Below are positions 33,461 through 44,525 of a stretch of DNA of 64,000 nt, piece after piece. Position 1 is the first letter of the stretch. Every line of letters starts with the position of its first letter. The stretch is from Sternotherus odoratus (lineage: Eukaryota > Chordata > Testudines > Kinosternidae), in contig JAVMKO010000003.1 of assembly GCA_032164245.1 (NCBI GenBank), positions 7,512,651 through 7,576,650 of the forward strand. The letters are read 5' to 3'. Made by a program: the position numbers and the translations under genes. A model generated the notes under the pieces. It made no database searches and was not told where the DNA came from. It saw only the letters and a program-made list of their open reading frames with translations.

Positions 33461-34618
33461 AGGAGAAAAAAAGGTGATTTCTGATAACCCACTCAAGGAA
33501 CAGAAATAAGTCTGTCCCCCTCTGACACTAATGAGTGATGAATAGCACTGAACTCCATTGTAGCCATTCAGGATGGAGATATTTACATATGCAATCAGAT
33601 TGGCTAATGCTGCTCCGGAATGTAGTGGTGCATAGTGTAGACAAACAATGAGAGAACACTTCTAAACTCTTTTCAGCCAATCACAAGACAGGATTTTATT
33701 CTTCTCTGTAATGGTAAGATTCCTAACACGTGATTGGCAGAGGCAGTGTGGGCACAGTCACCGTGTGAGAATAGTGCTGGGCTGTAGGCTTCAGGTAATT
33801 CAATGGATCTATGTCCTCTTCTCGTAATACCATGAGTGTCACTGGGCAAACTCTGTCTTTATCTCGTATGGACCCCAGTATCAGGATCTCTCTTGTTTCT
33901 CTTCTCTGCAGTTTTTGTGGGTAGCAGGTGACCTTTAGCCAGCCACACTAGCTGGGAGTGGATCTGTTGTTGCCAACGGAGCCTTTGGTTTGAAGCACGT
34001 TTGCAGGGTGTTGAGCTGTAAGTACCACGTAACACAAGCTCGAATCATTTCATTCATTTGTATCTGCTTCCCTGATTCGTGTGATCTGAGCGCACCCACA
34101 GATGTGCTGAGAATCCTGATCCCAGGACCTTACCACCAATCTTGGGACGACAGAACAGGTGATGCAATGAATTTGGGCATGTGAATGCCTGGGTGGTGCT
34201 GTGGATTGGAGATGGGGGAGGGGATTGGCCTTTATATGAAAGTGGGAAACCGGCAGATATTAGATGATGACAATTGTTGACTGTTGTTATGGGCAGCAAG
34301 GTAGAAACAGGAGAGATTTAAATGAGAAGATTATTCTTATAGTATTATTTGTACCACCATAGCTCCCAGGATCCATTATGGTTCATGGGACCATTAGCAA
34401 CCCATGCTTAACTGGGAAAATTGTGTCCATTTGGAGATCTGTGATCATCTTCCAAGGAATATCAGCTTCATTTTCTGTCCATTCATCACCTGACTGTCTC
34501 TGTTTCCCTCTTTCTGTCAGGCTGTTTGTATTGTATGTGTGGATATGTATCTGAGAGTCTGTTTTGTCTTTCTGTTTCCTCTCTCCAGTTTCTCTGTGAT
34601 TCCAGCTGACCTCAAACC

Positions 34619-35645
34619 ATGAGGATTCTCTACCTTTTGCTTGTTATCTTAGGGATCTCCCTGGTCACTTCAGGTAAGATGTAAATATTGGAGCTGTGCT
34701 AAACTTGATTGTGTCAGTTACCAAATGGTTCAACTCAGGGGGTTATGGTGGAGGGGGAACAAGGGTTAGCTTTGCAGGAGATCAGTCCCCCTGATTTTTC
34801 ACTCTGAATTTCAGGTTCCAATGGAGACTTACAGTGAATCATGGTGAAAACTCAGTGGGTGAAATCCTGGCCCCACTGAAGTCAATTACAAAATTTCCAT
34901 TTACTTCAATGGAGGCAGGATTCACCCTCAGTGCTCACTCTGGGTTTGGGTGATAATCACTCAGTATCACATGATTTCATCCCAGAGCCACAATTGCCTC
35001 CCCAAAGCTTTGGAGAAGAAGGCAGGGAGGGAACTCATTTGAAAATCAATCCCTGGCTGACCCAGAAACAGAGATGTCCACATGCAAAGTCTGGATTAGG
35101 GTCTGAGCTTTCCAAAAATTTAGGGAAAATATTCAGACATCTGAGCACTCCTGTTAAGTTCAGCCCAATGACTTCGACTCTAGAGCCCTATCTGCTGGGT
35201 GAATCTTGCCTCTGGAGGTTTCAGTCTCCTCTATTCAGATGCTTATTTGGATCTGAACAGTCAGCGTGATATTGTTTTTCTGACTTGTGGTTACTGTATT
35301 TCCAAAGCCTCTTGAAGTCAATGGGAAGAGTTCAGTGGGCATTGGATTGGCCCGTTAGACTTCCCTCCTTGTGAATTTTGCTATCCTATGTCTGATTAAG
35401 ACTTTTTCCACCACCAAGGGGCCACTTCCTCTTGTCCTTTGATCCGATATCACAGTTGACATTGGCCTGCATTTGCACCCGCAAACACAACTCTTTTTCT
35501 TTGCACAGCAAAGGGGCAGCGCATGACTCGAGATCTCAGCCACTGCCTACAGAGAGGCGGGACTTGCCGATATAATGACTGCGATGATGGTGAAGTGGAG
35601 ATCGGTACTTGCTACCACCATACCATGTTATGCTGCCAGGATTAG
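34619..35645 (+). CDS. Acidic beta-defensin precursor (63 aa), third copy
   Basis: Exon 1 coding part 34619-34673 follows the acceptor CTCTCTCCAG (exon from 34589) and encodes MRILYLLLVILGISLVTS, one residue shorter than the paralogue; donor GTAAGATG in phase 1. Exon 2 (35509-35645; acceptor TTTGCACAG) keeps all six cysteines spaced C-X6-C-X4-C-X10-C-X6-CC, including CLQRGGTC and CYHHTMLCC. The peptide after the signal has seven acidic and five basic residues. Changes against the paralogue at 28655 include K for S near the start, N for D after CRY, and V for E. Both frames stay open over all codons, suggesting selection or recency. AATAAA at 35730-35735. Confidence 0.9.
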
Positions 35646-35729
35646 GGGGTGATGCTGTCCCAGCGGCATCTCATTTCGAGATGTCCAACAGCCACCGAAA
35701 CTTCCCCTTTTCTTCTTTTTTTAACTAAA

Positions 35730-35735
35730 AATAAA
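35730..35735 (+). terminator. Polyadenylation signal AATAAA
   Basis: Context CTAAAAATAAACTG, 85 bases after the stop of the defensin at 34619-35645. Confidence 0.75.
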
Positions 35736-35999
35736 CTGTTGTTAAATTATGTTTTAATAATAATAAATAATAATAATAATTATAAACTTAAAAAATGCAT
35801 TCCCACAGGGATTGCCCAGCTGGACCCGTGACACTAGTGTGCTGAATGGTTGGTTACATATTTTATATGTAAAAGGAGAAATCCTGATTGGTTGCAGATG
35901 AGAGTCAGCAAACAGGATTTATCTTTTGACGTAGATGACATTGGCTAGCCTTGTTCTAGAGGTTAGTCTTGTTTTCCTCTGAGGACGCAGACAACAGAA

Positions 36000-36430
36000 A
36001 ATTCCGGTTCATCACATGACTCTTTTAAGCCAATCACAAGTGGGGATTTTGTTTCTGTATACAAGAACAGCTACTGAATGCGCTGGATTTTATGTGTTAT
36101 GACCACAATCACAGTTTCAGAGCGAGGTTGAAGGGTGCTAGTTAGGTCAGTGGAGTTTCATATTTCACCTACTCTAGTAGGGAGAAAATAAGTACTTCAG
36201 GGAAAGTGTCATTGCAGACATTTATTGCAGAAAATATTAGTAAATTGTGCCACCAAAAATGTTAATTGGTCCTCTAGAATATTAGTTGCTGTAACTCCGT
36301 TGCCCTCATATCTTGTCTTCATTTGGCACCACTTCTTTGTCTTCTAAAGAACCTTAATACTGATCTGTCTCCACATCTATTCCTTCCAGTTACTCTGAGA
36401 TATTCCACTCTCTTCCTCCAGTTTTTACAA
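36000..36430 (+). pseudogene. 5' remnant of a fourth beta-defensin unit
   Basis: The CCAAT block (AGCCAATCACAAGTGGGGAT, 36029) and the following 150 bases align with 20905-21060 upstream of the defensin at 22.7 kb. At 36360-36400 the text CTATTCCTTCCAGTTACTCT matches the acceptor and exon start of that gene (TGTGCCTTCCAGTTACTCTA). The signal-peptide codons that should follow are absent; an LTR-like insert begins about there. No cysteine exon is found downstream. Confidence 0.5.
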
Positions 36431-36433
36431 AGT

Positions 36434-37479
36434 GGTCTAGGTTGGTGATTAATTAGGATTGCCAATGTACACGAGCCACTAAGTGTGCACGGGGGGGCAG
36501 CAAGTCCTCCCAATACTTGGTCATCCAGCAAACCCTTATTTTCCGGTTCACCCCCCATCCCACCCCAGTATGGAGAGGAATATGGAACAGCCCTTATCTC
36601 TTGAGGTAAGATTTCCAGGCACTTCACTCCAACTCACTGGTTCAGATTAAAACATAAAATAAATGTATTAACTTCCAAAGATAGATGTTAAGTAATTATA
36701 AGTGATAGCAAACAGATCAAAGCAGAGTACCTAATAACTAATTGAAAACTAAAAACACAAATTAAGTTTAACATACTAGAATGATCGGATTTGAATGAAC
36801 AATCTCTTGCCCTACTGATGATGCAAACAGGCTGCAGATTTTTAAGACACAAGCTTTAGCCTGGATCCAGACTTCCCTCAGTTCAGTCTTTGCTCCTCAA
36901 GGTGTTTCCAGGAGTCTTCTATTGTGGGGAGTGAGGAACAACAGATGATGTCACTCTCTGACTTATACAGTTTTAGCATATGGTGCGAATCCTTTGTTTC
37001 AAAACTTGGCTCCCAGAGTGGTTTGTGGAAAAATACTGACATCCCAAGATGGAGTCCAGAGACATGTGGTCTGGTCACATGACCTTGCATACCTTGCTGA
37101 GTCATAGCAGCCATTACATACAGGCTGTTTGGAATGTTCACAGGACGGTTAAGTTCTTCCAAGTTCTTCTGTCTTTGTTGATGGGCCATCAGCACTATCT
37201 GGCTTCTTTCTTGTTGTACCAGAAAGGCTAGTTGTGGGTTTCACCCAGAGTAAGCATGATTGAAATACAGATACATAGTCAATATTCATAACTTCAGATA
37301 TAAAAATGATACGTGCATGCAAATAAGATAATCATATTAATCAAATCATAACTTTTCCAATGACATCTCACATAAACCATATTGCCATAAAACCATAAAA
37401 CAAAATGCATCATAATTATGCCATAATCATTTCACAATAATATTACCATGACAATTATTCGGTGCAGTGTCACAGGTCT
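36434..37479 (-). mobile_element. LTR-like insertion
   Basis: GGTCT occurs at both ends (36434-36438 and 37475-37479). The minus strand would start TGTGACACTGCACCG as an LTR 5' end, but the other end reads CCAACCT instead of ending CA, so boundaries are tentative. No retroviral coding sequence is visible. Confidence 0.45.
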
Positions 37480-37559
37480 CTTGCAATGTGTGTTAGCTCC
37501 TTATCTAAATAAATTTATTTATTTATCTGTTCCAGCCTTGTATTTACCTGTGACCTTTC

Positions 37560-37715
37560 CCTTGAGGCTTGAGGAAGAGTTCTATGTAAGCTAGAAAGCT
37601 TGTCTTTCATCAATAGAAGTTGGTCCAATAAAACATATTTTTTCATCTATCTTGTCTCTCTAATATCCTGGGACCAACATTGCTATAACAACAATGCATA
37701 GCAACTATCAATGTG
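37560..37715 (+). repeat. Penelope-associated terminal repeat family
   Basis: Matches, with 46505-46555, a dispersed turtle repeat (AGTTCTATGTAAGCTAGAAA, AAGTTGGTCCAATAAAACAT, ATCCTGGGACCAACATTGCT). No coding content. Confidence 0.45.
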
Positions 37716-38003
37716 AGTTAAATTATTGCCACCTGGCCCATGGTGAGCTGTGTGATAGGAGATTTACAGGACTTAGGGAAGACACAGTCAACTCCCAGAA
37801 CACCTTAGACTTTAATGAGACATGACATAACAAGTGTTGTGATACACAGTATATATAAATATAAAAGAAAGAGGGAGTAGTTAGGAGAAGATGGGCAAGG
37901 TTCAGAAAAACAAGCCCATGTACTTGCTAAGGTCTGGTCTACACTACAGAGCTAGGTTGGCAAAAGGCAGCTTATGTCAATCTAAGTATGGAAGTGTCTA
38001 CAC

Positions 38004-38317
38004 CAGGGGTCGGCAACCTTTAAGAAGTCGTGTGCAGAGTCTTTATTTATTCACCCTAATTCAAGGTTTCACGTGCCAGTAATACATTTTAATCCTTTTA
38101 GACAATCTCTTTCTATAAGTCTATAATATTTATCTAAACTATTGTGGCATGTAAAGTAAATAAGGTTTTTAAAATGTTTAAGAAGCTTCCTTTAAAATTA
38201 AACTAAAATGCAGAGCCCCCCCCCAGACCAGTGGCCAGGACCTGGGCAGTGTGAGTGCCCCTGAAAATCAGCTTGTGTGCTGTCTTTGGCACGAGTACCA
38301 TAGGTTACCTACCCCTG
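38004..38317. mobile_element. Non-autonomous hAT element (nested)
   Basis: Termini CAGGGGTCGGCAACCTTT and GGTTACCTACCCCTG form an imperfect inverted repeat. Flanks GTCTACAC (37996-38003) and GTCTACGC (38318-38325) are an eight-base duplication with one mismatch, the hAT signature. It is inserted in an older GGTCTGGTCTACACTAC-type MITE spanning about 37925-38630. Confidence 0.85.
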
Positions 38318-38659
38318 GTCTACGCTTACATTTCACTCCTGCTGATTTAACAGGTCCACCTTCATGCATGGCATAGCGACAAGGTCAATGTGGTTAGGTC
38401 AACGTGGTATCAGTGTAGACACTGTGTTGCTTATATTGACTGTTACCAGCTTTGAGGAACTGTCCTACAATGCCCACATGGACAGTACAATCAACACAAT
38501 CAAGGATGCACACCGCCAGCAAGAGGAGCAAAATGTAGACATGTATAAGTGATGTAATTACTGCAGAGGGTGTATGCTGTTGTAAGTTAGATTGACTTAA
38601 TTTTGTGGCATAGATATGGCCTAAGATAGTTATGTCTGTATTTGAGTGTATCACTGGCA

Positions 38660-38676
38660 TAGATAGACAGACAGAC

Positions 38677-38749
<73 letters not shown>
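38660..38749. repeat. (GATA)n/(GACA)n microsatellite
   Basis: About 22 tetranucleotide units: three GACA-type units followed by an uninterrupted run of AGAT. Confidence 0.97.
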
Positions 38750-39315
38750 CAGGGGGTGTATGGCAAAGCTTTGGCCTTGTCCCTGTGGGTCTCGCACTTC
38801 CAGGCAGTTTGTGCTAGCCTCAGAGGCTCACTGTGGCCTTTCTCTCTTTAGAGATCAGGTCACAGCCTATTGAGCCATTTTCATCATACGCCAGTGAGGA
38901 GAAGTTATCCTTTCTGGCACAGTCTCTGTTGTCTCCCAATTTCAGTGATTAATTAGGGGAGGTAGAAAGGGGGGAGCCCGGGCATGCCCCCTACTCCGGG
39001 CTCCAGTGCAGGGACCCTAATAGTATCAGATAAGATGGCTGACCTTTTAGCCACCAAACACACTACAATTCCCTGGGCTACTTCCCCACTGCAATCCCTG
39101 CTTCTTCAAACTCCACTTCACCCTTAGCTCAGGGCCTCCTCCTTGCGTATGATATGTTGTCTACCACTCAGTCTCACCAACAGCACAACTTCCTCACACA
39201 GCTCCTGACATCCACCTACACACACATCTATATGTATATATTTTTAAAATTTTTTTAGCATTAATTGTTTTAATTTTACCGATGGAGAAGCAGGGCTCTC
39301 CAGATAAATCACTGA

Positions 39316-39321
39316 TTTATT
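39316..39321 (-). terminator. Polyadenylation signal AATAAA (AvBD11-like gene)
   Basis: TTTATT on the plus strand, about 100 bases past the stop codon of the AvBD11-like gene. Confidence 0.6.
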
Positions 39322-39421
39322 TAAAAAGTTAAGCAGCTACTCTTATAAGAAAAGGAAAGTAACAGGCATTTCCTGATGATTCCAGGCATCCCTTATGGAT
39401 TTGTGCAGCGCTGTGAGATCT

Positions 39422-42400
39422 TTACGGGATTAGTTTACAGCATTTCCACATTCTGCGTGAGCAGGCTCCAGCGAGGTCGTGGGGACAGTTTGCTCCAGGG
39501 GGTATGCAGTCTCCCCCATTATCTTTACAGGAAGGGGAGCCTGGAGAATTACCTGCACAAAGCAAAAGAGGCTGTAAGGTTCTGTTTGTATTCTCACTGG
39601 GAACAATATACCAGACGGAGGGACACCACAGAAACTGGCCATTCACTGAGTAGTGAGGCTGTGCTAATCGTGGCCAGTATAAATGATCTTGTCATGAGTG
39701 AAATTTGCCTCTAGTAACTTTCCAGCAATTCAGATCCCAGAGAAGGACCCAAGTGGTAAATCTTAGGTCTGGATCTGAAAGTCCCCAAAGTTTGGGAGCT
39801 CTCAGTTCCAGGATTTGGAATTGGGACCCGTCTTTAACCCAAACATTATCAGCATAATAGTTCCCAGCTGCAATAGATCTGGGCTTCTACTGGAAGGTGC
39901 TAAGGGGGTGCACAAACATTGATTGATTTTTCTTACCACCCTGCCTTGTGAGATAACTATAAAACCTCCAAAGGATCACAGTGAGGCGGTTTGGGATTAG
40001 AACCCAGCTCTCCAGAGTCCTTCTCATTTCCTCTAACAACTGAACAATATCGTGTTCAATCAAAGGACTGATGAGTCGATGTTTCAAGAGGTCAGGAGTG
40101 TTCTTAGTCATTTCTAGGAAGGGTATGATTAATAGATACAGGGTAAGCAAGTTCCAGACAGGATGGATCTACCCCAACCTTTTAACAGGGAGCAGGGGTG
40201 AAACCTAGATATGGATTTCCATCTAGAACCCATCTCTAGTGGCCTTTGGTTAGTCTAAACTTCCCTGGTACAGTCACACTTCCAATTTGGTTAGAAAACT
40301 GAACCAAAAAATGGGAATCATAACCAAGGTATACGATCCTCCCCCAAATTTCATCCATGAACACCCCCCACCCAAAAACACCCAGATGGACAGACGCAGC
40401 AAGTAGGGATGTAACTAAGATTGAAAAATAATAACCGTTTAACTTATGAAAGGTCTATCGGTTAAGTGGTTAACCGTTAAGGGGTTCACATAGGTGGGGA
40501 ACTAGGGATGCGGGAGGTGCTGCAGAACCCCCATGTTTTACCCAGGGCTCTGCTGCCTCCAAGTGCCCGGGACTCTGCTGCTGTCTCTGTTCCCGGGATC
40601 TCGGCTGCCGTCCCCAGTCCTGGGACTTCGCTGTTGGCTCCATTCCCTCCAGCTGCCGGTCCTGTGCCCAAGACTCCAGCCGGGATCCCGGGTGCGGGGA
40701 AGTAGCGGAGTTTAATCATTAACCAAAACCGATGAGACTGATGCTTATCGGTGAACCAGTGAAACTTTTCCATCCCTATCAGCAAGATCCATTTTCTTCA
40801 CAAAGAAAGGGGATTTCATCACTGTGGAGACAAAGAGAGCAACAACCTTGTCTCCTGATGCTGCAATGTTCCCCCTGTAGATTGCATGAGCTCCAAGCAG
40901 GATCGTCACCACCTACCTTTACAGCAGGTCATACGACTGTACAAGCAGGTTCCAAATGCGAACAGTGGTCTCGGGCAGACCGTTTCGTGACAAACGCCAT
41001 TGTTGCTGATACATCTGCGGGTGTCTGGGGGCAGGCTGAGCCCTGCAGAGGGAACGGGGGAGTCTGAGAAGTTCTGAGATATCGGTCCTGCTCTGTCGCT
41101 TCCAGAGAAACGCCAGACTGACTTTGGGGCCAGCTTTGCAAATATGACACGAATCACTGAGCTGGGGGCTTTGGAAACCGTACGAGCCCCCTCATCAGGG
41201 GCCTGCCGCAGACCCACTGCAATCCAAGGGAGACTTTCCAGTGACCTTGAGGGGCTTTGGAGGCTGCCCAAGGAAGGGGCTTGTCTTGGTGAGGAACAAA
41301 GGTTGTGACTGACTTTGTGTTAGCCGACATGGCCCGGCCTTCTTCCCGCACTGCACCCTGGGGTGGAGCGGGCCCCATGCTTCCCTGATTGTGGGTGATG
41401 TGGCAGCCTGGCCCGTATACATGTCCTGCGGCATGCAGTGAGGAAAGATCTGTATGTTCTCCCCCATGGGACCTCAGGGTGGGCCAGGCAGAATGTAGCC
41501 ACTGGTGCTGGTCCATTAAACAATTATCTCCTTCTCAGCAGTGCTCTTCTCCCAGGATGGGGACAGGGCAGCCTGAAAGAAGGGAGGGGGGTAGGGTTGA
41601 TAGCTACAGACGGGGCCGGATCATCACCAGTAAGGGGGACTTGAGCCAGGGGATCCCAATGCAGCAAAGGGAGCGTGAGCCCCCCCCACATCAAAACTGG
41701 GGCAGCGCAGGCCGGGTTCAACGTGCCAGCCCCCGCTTTGCCACAAGGCTGCTCCCGCCCCTCCTGGGATGGTGGTGGAAAGAAGCAGGACGCGGGATGA
41801 GGAAGCTGGGCTCTGGGTCTATGGCGCCCCCTTCAGGTAACGCCGCGCTGCTGCGGCCCGAAGGAGAGCGGGAAGGGAGCTGGCTGCGGTGTGTGGTACC
41901 CAGGGCTGTCGGTGCCAGGGAGCTGGTGTGTTGGATTGAGCGGAGCGCCGTACGGCTCAGTCCCGGCATTGTCAGGTTTAAAAAAAAATATCCTGAGAAT
42001 TTATCCATTTTTATCCAAAAATGTTTAAGAAAGGGTGAAAATAAGTCAGATCCCCAAACGAAGGGCAGGGGGGAGGAGTGCCCAACTCTCACAAGGTACA
42101 GCAGATAGGGAGGAGGGGTGCCCAACCCCCACAGTGTGCAATGGGTGGGGGAGGGGTACCCGACCCCAACCGAGTGCTGTGGACTGGGGGTGGGGGGGTG
42201 GGTGGGGAGGGGGATGGCTCAAGGTTGTAGCTCTGAAAGGCTGGGGTCAGGAGGGGCTCTATCTGGCATACCGTAGAAGCCAGTACTGACTGGGCGCAGC
42301 CTTCAACTCCTCTCTTGCCCATGCTCCTTTAGCATGACCCTGCCTGTTCCCCCTACTGCTGCGGAGACCGCTCGACCGCAGCAGCGCTGACAGGCCTGCT

Positions 42401-42937
42401 GTTAGTGGTCAAAGCCCGCTCCTGACCCTGGCCGTAGCCGGGTCTCTGTGCCCACAGGCCGTGCTACAGGGCTGCCTAGTTTCCCAGGTTTCGAAAGACT
42501 GGATGTTTTCCCAAAAGACCTGCGCTAAGAAGTTTTTAGGGGGAGTTTTCTGGTCTGTGCCGTACAGGAGGTTAAACGAGATCACCACAGTGGTCCTGTC
42601 TGGTCGTGGAATCTATTGAAAAGTCAAAAATTGGCTGAAAATTGGTAAAACCCAGATATTGGCTTTTTCACAACCTGGGGATTTTTTGGAGAAAATCAGA
42701 AACTACCAATAACTTAGGGACTTGTGTATAGCTTGAATCCTCTCCTGCTCTGGACTGAGAAACAGGGAATAGCTTTAATGTAAAGCACGGAAAAGCAATG
42801 AAGTATGTTGGCCGCAACACTGTACCATCTCCTCCTGTGATTCCCCACACTCCTCCCTCTCCTCTGGTTTTCACCTTACCTGGGGTAGCCTGGAGGAGGA
42901 AGAGGAGAACAGCCAAGATCAGGTAAAGGATCTTCAT
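39422..42937 (-). CDS. AvBD11: Double-domain beta-defensin, AvBD11-like (104 aa), three coding exons
   Basis: Exon 1 (42880-42937) encodes the signal MKILYLILAVLLFLLQATP, phase-1 donor GTAAGG. Exon 2 (40917-41042; acceptor CCTCTGCAG) encodes a first defensin domain, C-X6-C-X4-C-X9-C-X6-CC, with PDTRRC and PLFAFGTC. Exon 2 could be read through to a TGA (GRW-stop), but AAAG/GTAGGT is a good phase-1 donor. Exon 3 (39422-39552; acceptor TTTGTGCAG) continues in phase and encodes a second domain, C-X6-C-X6-C-X7-C-X6-CC, with CKDNGGDC and RRMWKCCK, ending LIP-stop. Two tandem domains with exactly these spacings, and the FAFGTC and DKGGHC/DNGGDC likenesses, fit avian AvBD11, a vitelline-membrane and oviduct defensin. 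Total 315 coding bases. A hAT element lies in intron 2. Minus-strand TATAAATA is 77 bases upstream of the ATG. The single-domain readthrough form is a possible alternative product. Confidence 0.88.
40404..40778. mobile_element. Non-autonomous hAT element in AvBD11-like intron 2
   Basis: Termini TAGGGATG and CATCCCTA, flanks GCAGCAAG (40396-40403) and TCAGCAAG (40779-40786), seven of eight bases matching. Overlapping proline-rich ORFs on both strands are byproducts. Confidence 0.8.
41700..42300. repeat. GC-rich low-complexity segment in AvBD11-like intron 1
   Basis: Repeated GGGAGGAGGGGTGCCCAACC-type units (42070-42190) and a GGGGGTGGGGGGGTGGG tract. The 239-residue open frame across it (41389-42108) starts at TTG and shows no domain. 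Confidence 0.5.
42500..42620 (+). repeat. CR1-family 3' end fragment
   Basis: TACAGGAGGTTAAACGAGAT, CACAGTGGTCCTGTCTGGTC and GGAATCTATTGAA correspond to the CR1-type 3' terminus also seen at 33380-33455. Confidence 0.6.
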
Positions 42938-43013
42938 GGTGGGAGGTCGGCTGAGAACTCAGCATCACTGGCGAGAAGAGAAACCAAGTCAGAGAGGAGA
43001 CAGAGAGTCCCCG

Positions 43014-43021
43014 TATTTATA
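43014..43021 (-). promoter_or_regulatory. TATA box of the AvBD11-like gene
   Basis: Minus-strand TATAAATA, 77 bases upstream of the ATG, in the context CTATAAATACGGGGAC. The minus-strand genes at 50.1 and 59.8 kb have the same box and near-identical flank. Confidence 0.6.
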
Positions 43022-43029
43022 GGATGTTG

Positions 43030-44380
43030 GGGATTGTCATATGCTCAGGCATGCTGACCTTGGAGGCAATGAATCTGGAAAGCCGACATTTGAGCAATGA
43101 GCGTGTTTTCATCGCCACACGCTGTTGAACCCGAACAATGGTAAAGCGTCACGAGTCTCACCAGCGGGGTAATAATTCCCCTCAGCACAGTAACCGGGAG
43201 GCAGATCTTGGAACTGCGTTGAATGCAGGCCTCCTGACTATAACATCTGCGCCCCTGGCACAGTGGAATTCTCTGTGAGAAGGGTAAGGATCGTCTGTAC
43301 AGGACACCGAACTTCCCCAGTGTCTGAGAGTGTGGGAGGAACTCGCCAGGGAGCTAAGGACCATCAGAAACCTCCCCACCTTCCACTCCAAGTGCCAGGT
43401 GCACGTCTTTGACCTGCCACCTCTCATATAAACACATGTGTTCCTCTGTGTTTAGAAAAAAACCCTCCAAAGCAAGACACTCCAAAGCACACACTTCTCT
43501 CCCGGTGCGCAGATGAGAGAACAAACAGTATGGGACAGATGTGTAATCATGACGCTTAATGCACCACTGCAAGGCATCCATACTACAGTGATGAGAGCGG
43601 TATAAGAAACTATATAGAATAGAAAGAACATGGGCTTTGGTAACTCTGAGGGAATCCTAAGCAGGATGGCAAAGAGGACAGATGGACTGAAGATTAAGAC
43701 ATCCTAGCAAAGGCTTGATACCTCTCTTGTATGTATTTTTCCACTGTATGTGAATCTCCCCCTGGATCACTGATTATAATATCATCATATTATATCATTA
43801 TCATCTGAGACTATGCAATGTACTTGTGAGACCACCCGGCCTGTGGTGGGAACTCTATTGCTTGTGACATTCAAAACTCAATTGGACAAAACATTACTGT
43901 GAATGGTGGGAAGCAAACCTGCATTGGGCTTGGGTGGGGAGAAGGGGCTGAAGAATGCCAGCCCCTAAGAGATATCTATAATGGACAGATTATTAATTAT
44001 CATTAATTATTATTGCTGGTGTTGTCCGGCCAGCTTGCTCACTAGCTGGACATCTGGAAAAGCCAAAGCAGTCTTGTACAGGGTGGGGATTTATAACCAG
44101 CTCTCTGATTTCACAGATCCATCAGCTATAAATACTGGCTGGCCAACATTTAGAACAGAGCTTCCAGTTGTAATTAGAGGCAGCTAGGCATGTGGCTGAG
44201 CCATACCTGCAAGGTTCTGCCAGCTGCAATGTTGGGTACTGTCGGAGGTGATTGTGGGCCCAGTGGGGTGGTGGGGAACATAGTGTTCCAGTGTCCTGAT
44301 GTTATGGTGTCCACTCAGGCCGCTGCTGTAAGTTCTCCTGAATAGCCCAAAGACAGGATCGGTTGCAGACACATTAGATT
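43030..44380. other. No gene recognised
   Basis: Sequence with short ORFs lacking family signatures and no splice-bounded cysteine exon. Confidence 0.4.
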
Positions 44381-44391
44381 TACAAGAATCA

Positions 44392-44525
44392 GAGAGGTAG
44401 CCATGTTAGTCTGGAATAGCAGAGGTAACAAAGTCCTGTGGCACCTTAAAGACTAACTATAACGAAAGCTTATGCTTCAAAACTTTATAGTTAGTCTTTA
44501 AGGTGCCACAGGACTTTGTTACCTC
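44392..44525. repeat. Perfect 40-base palindrome of Penelope-type tails
   Basis: 44422-44461 is the exact reverse complement of 44486-44525, with a 24-base loop containing GAAAGCTTATGCTTC. The left arm continues outward as the dispersed AGAGGTAGCCATGTTAGTCT tail; the right arm stops at ACCTC. Confidence 0.85.

Larger units (their letters stand above)
33570..36090 (+). repeat. Third, diverged direct copy of the defensin unit
   Basis: The block aligns in the same orientation with 27610-29800 and 30300-30570 of the right arm: promoter-like block, 5' untranslated exon, both coding exons, intron and 3' flank. It lacks the Tigger/5S element, so that insertion happened after this tandem duplication. 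Confidence 0.85.

Noticed and set aside
38660..38749. GATA/GACA array as a sex-linked (Bkm-type) marker
   Set aside because: Single short microsatellites of this type are common on autosomes; nothing else here suggests sex linkage.
41389..42108. 239-codon open frame
   Set aside because: It starts at TTG, spans a GC-rich low-complexity intron segment of the AvBD11-like gene and shows no domain or splice support.
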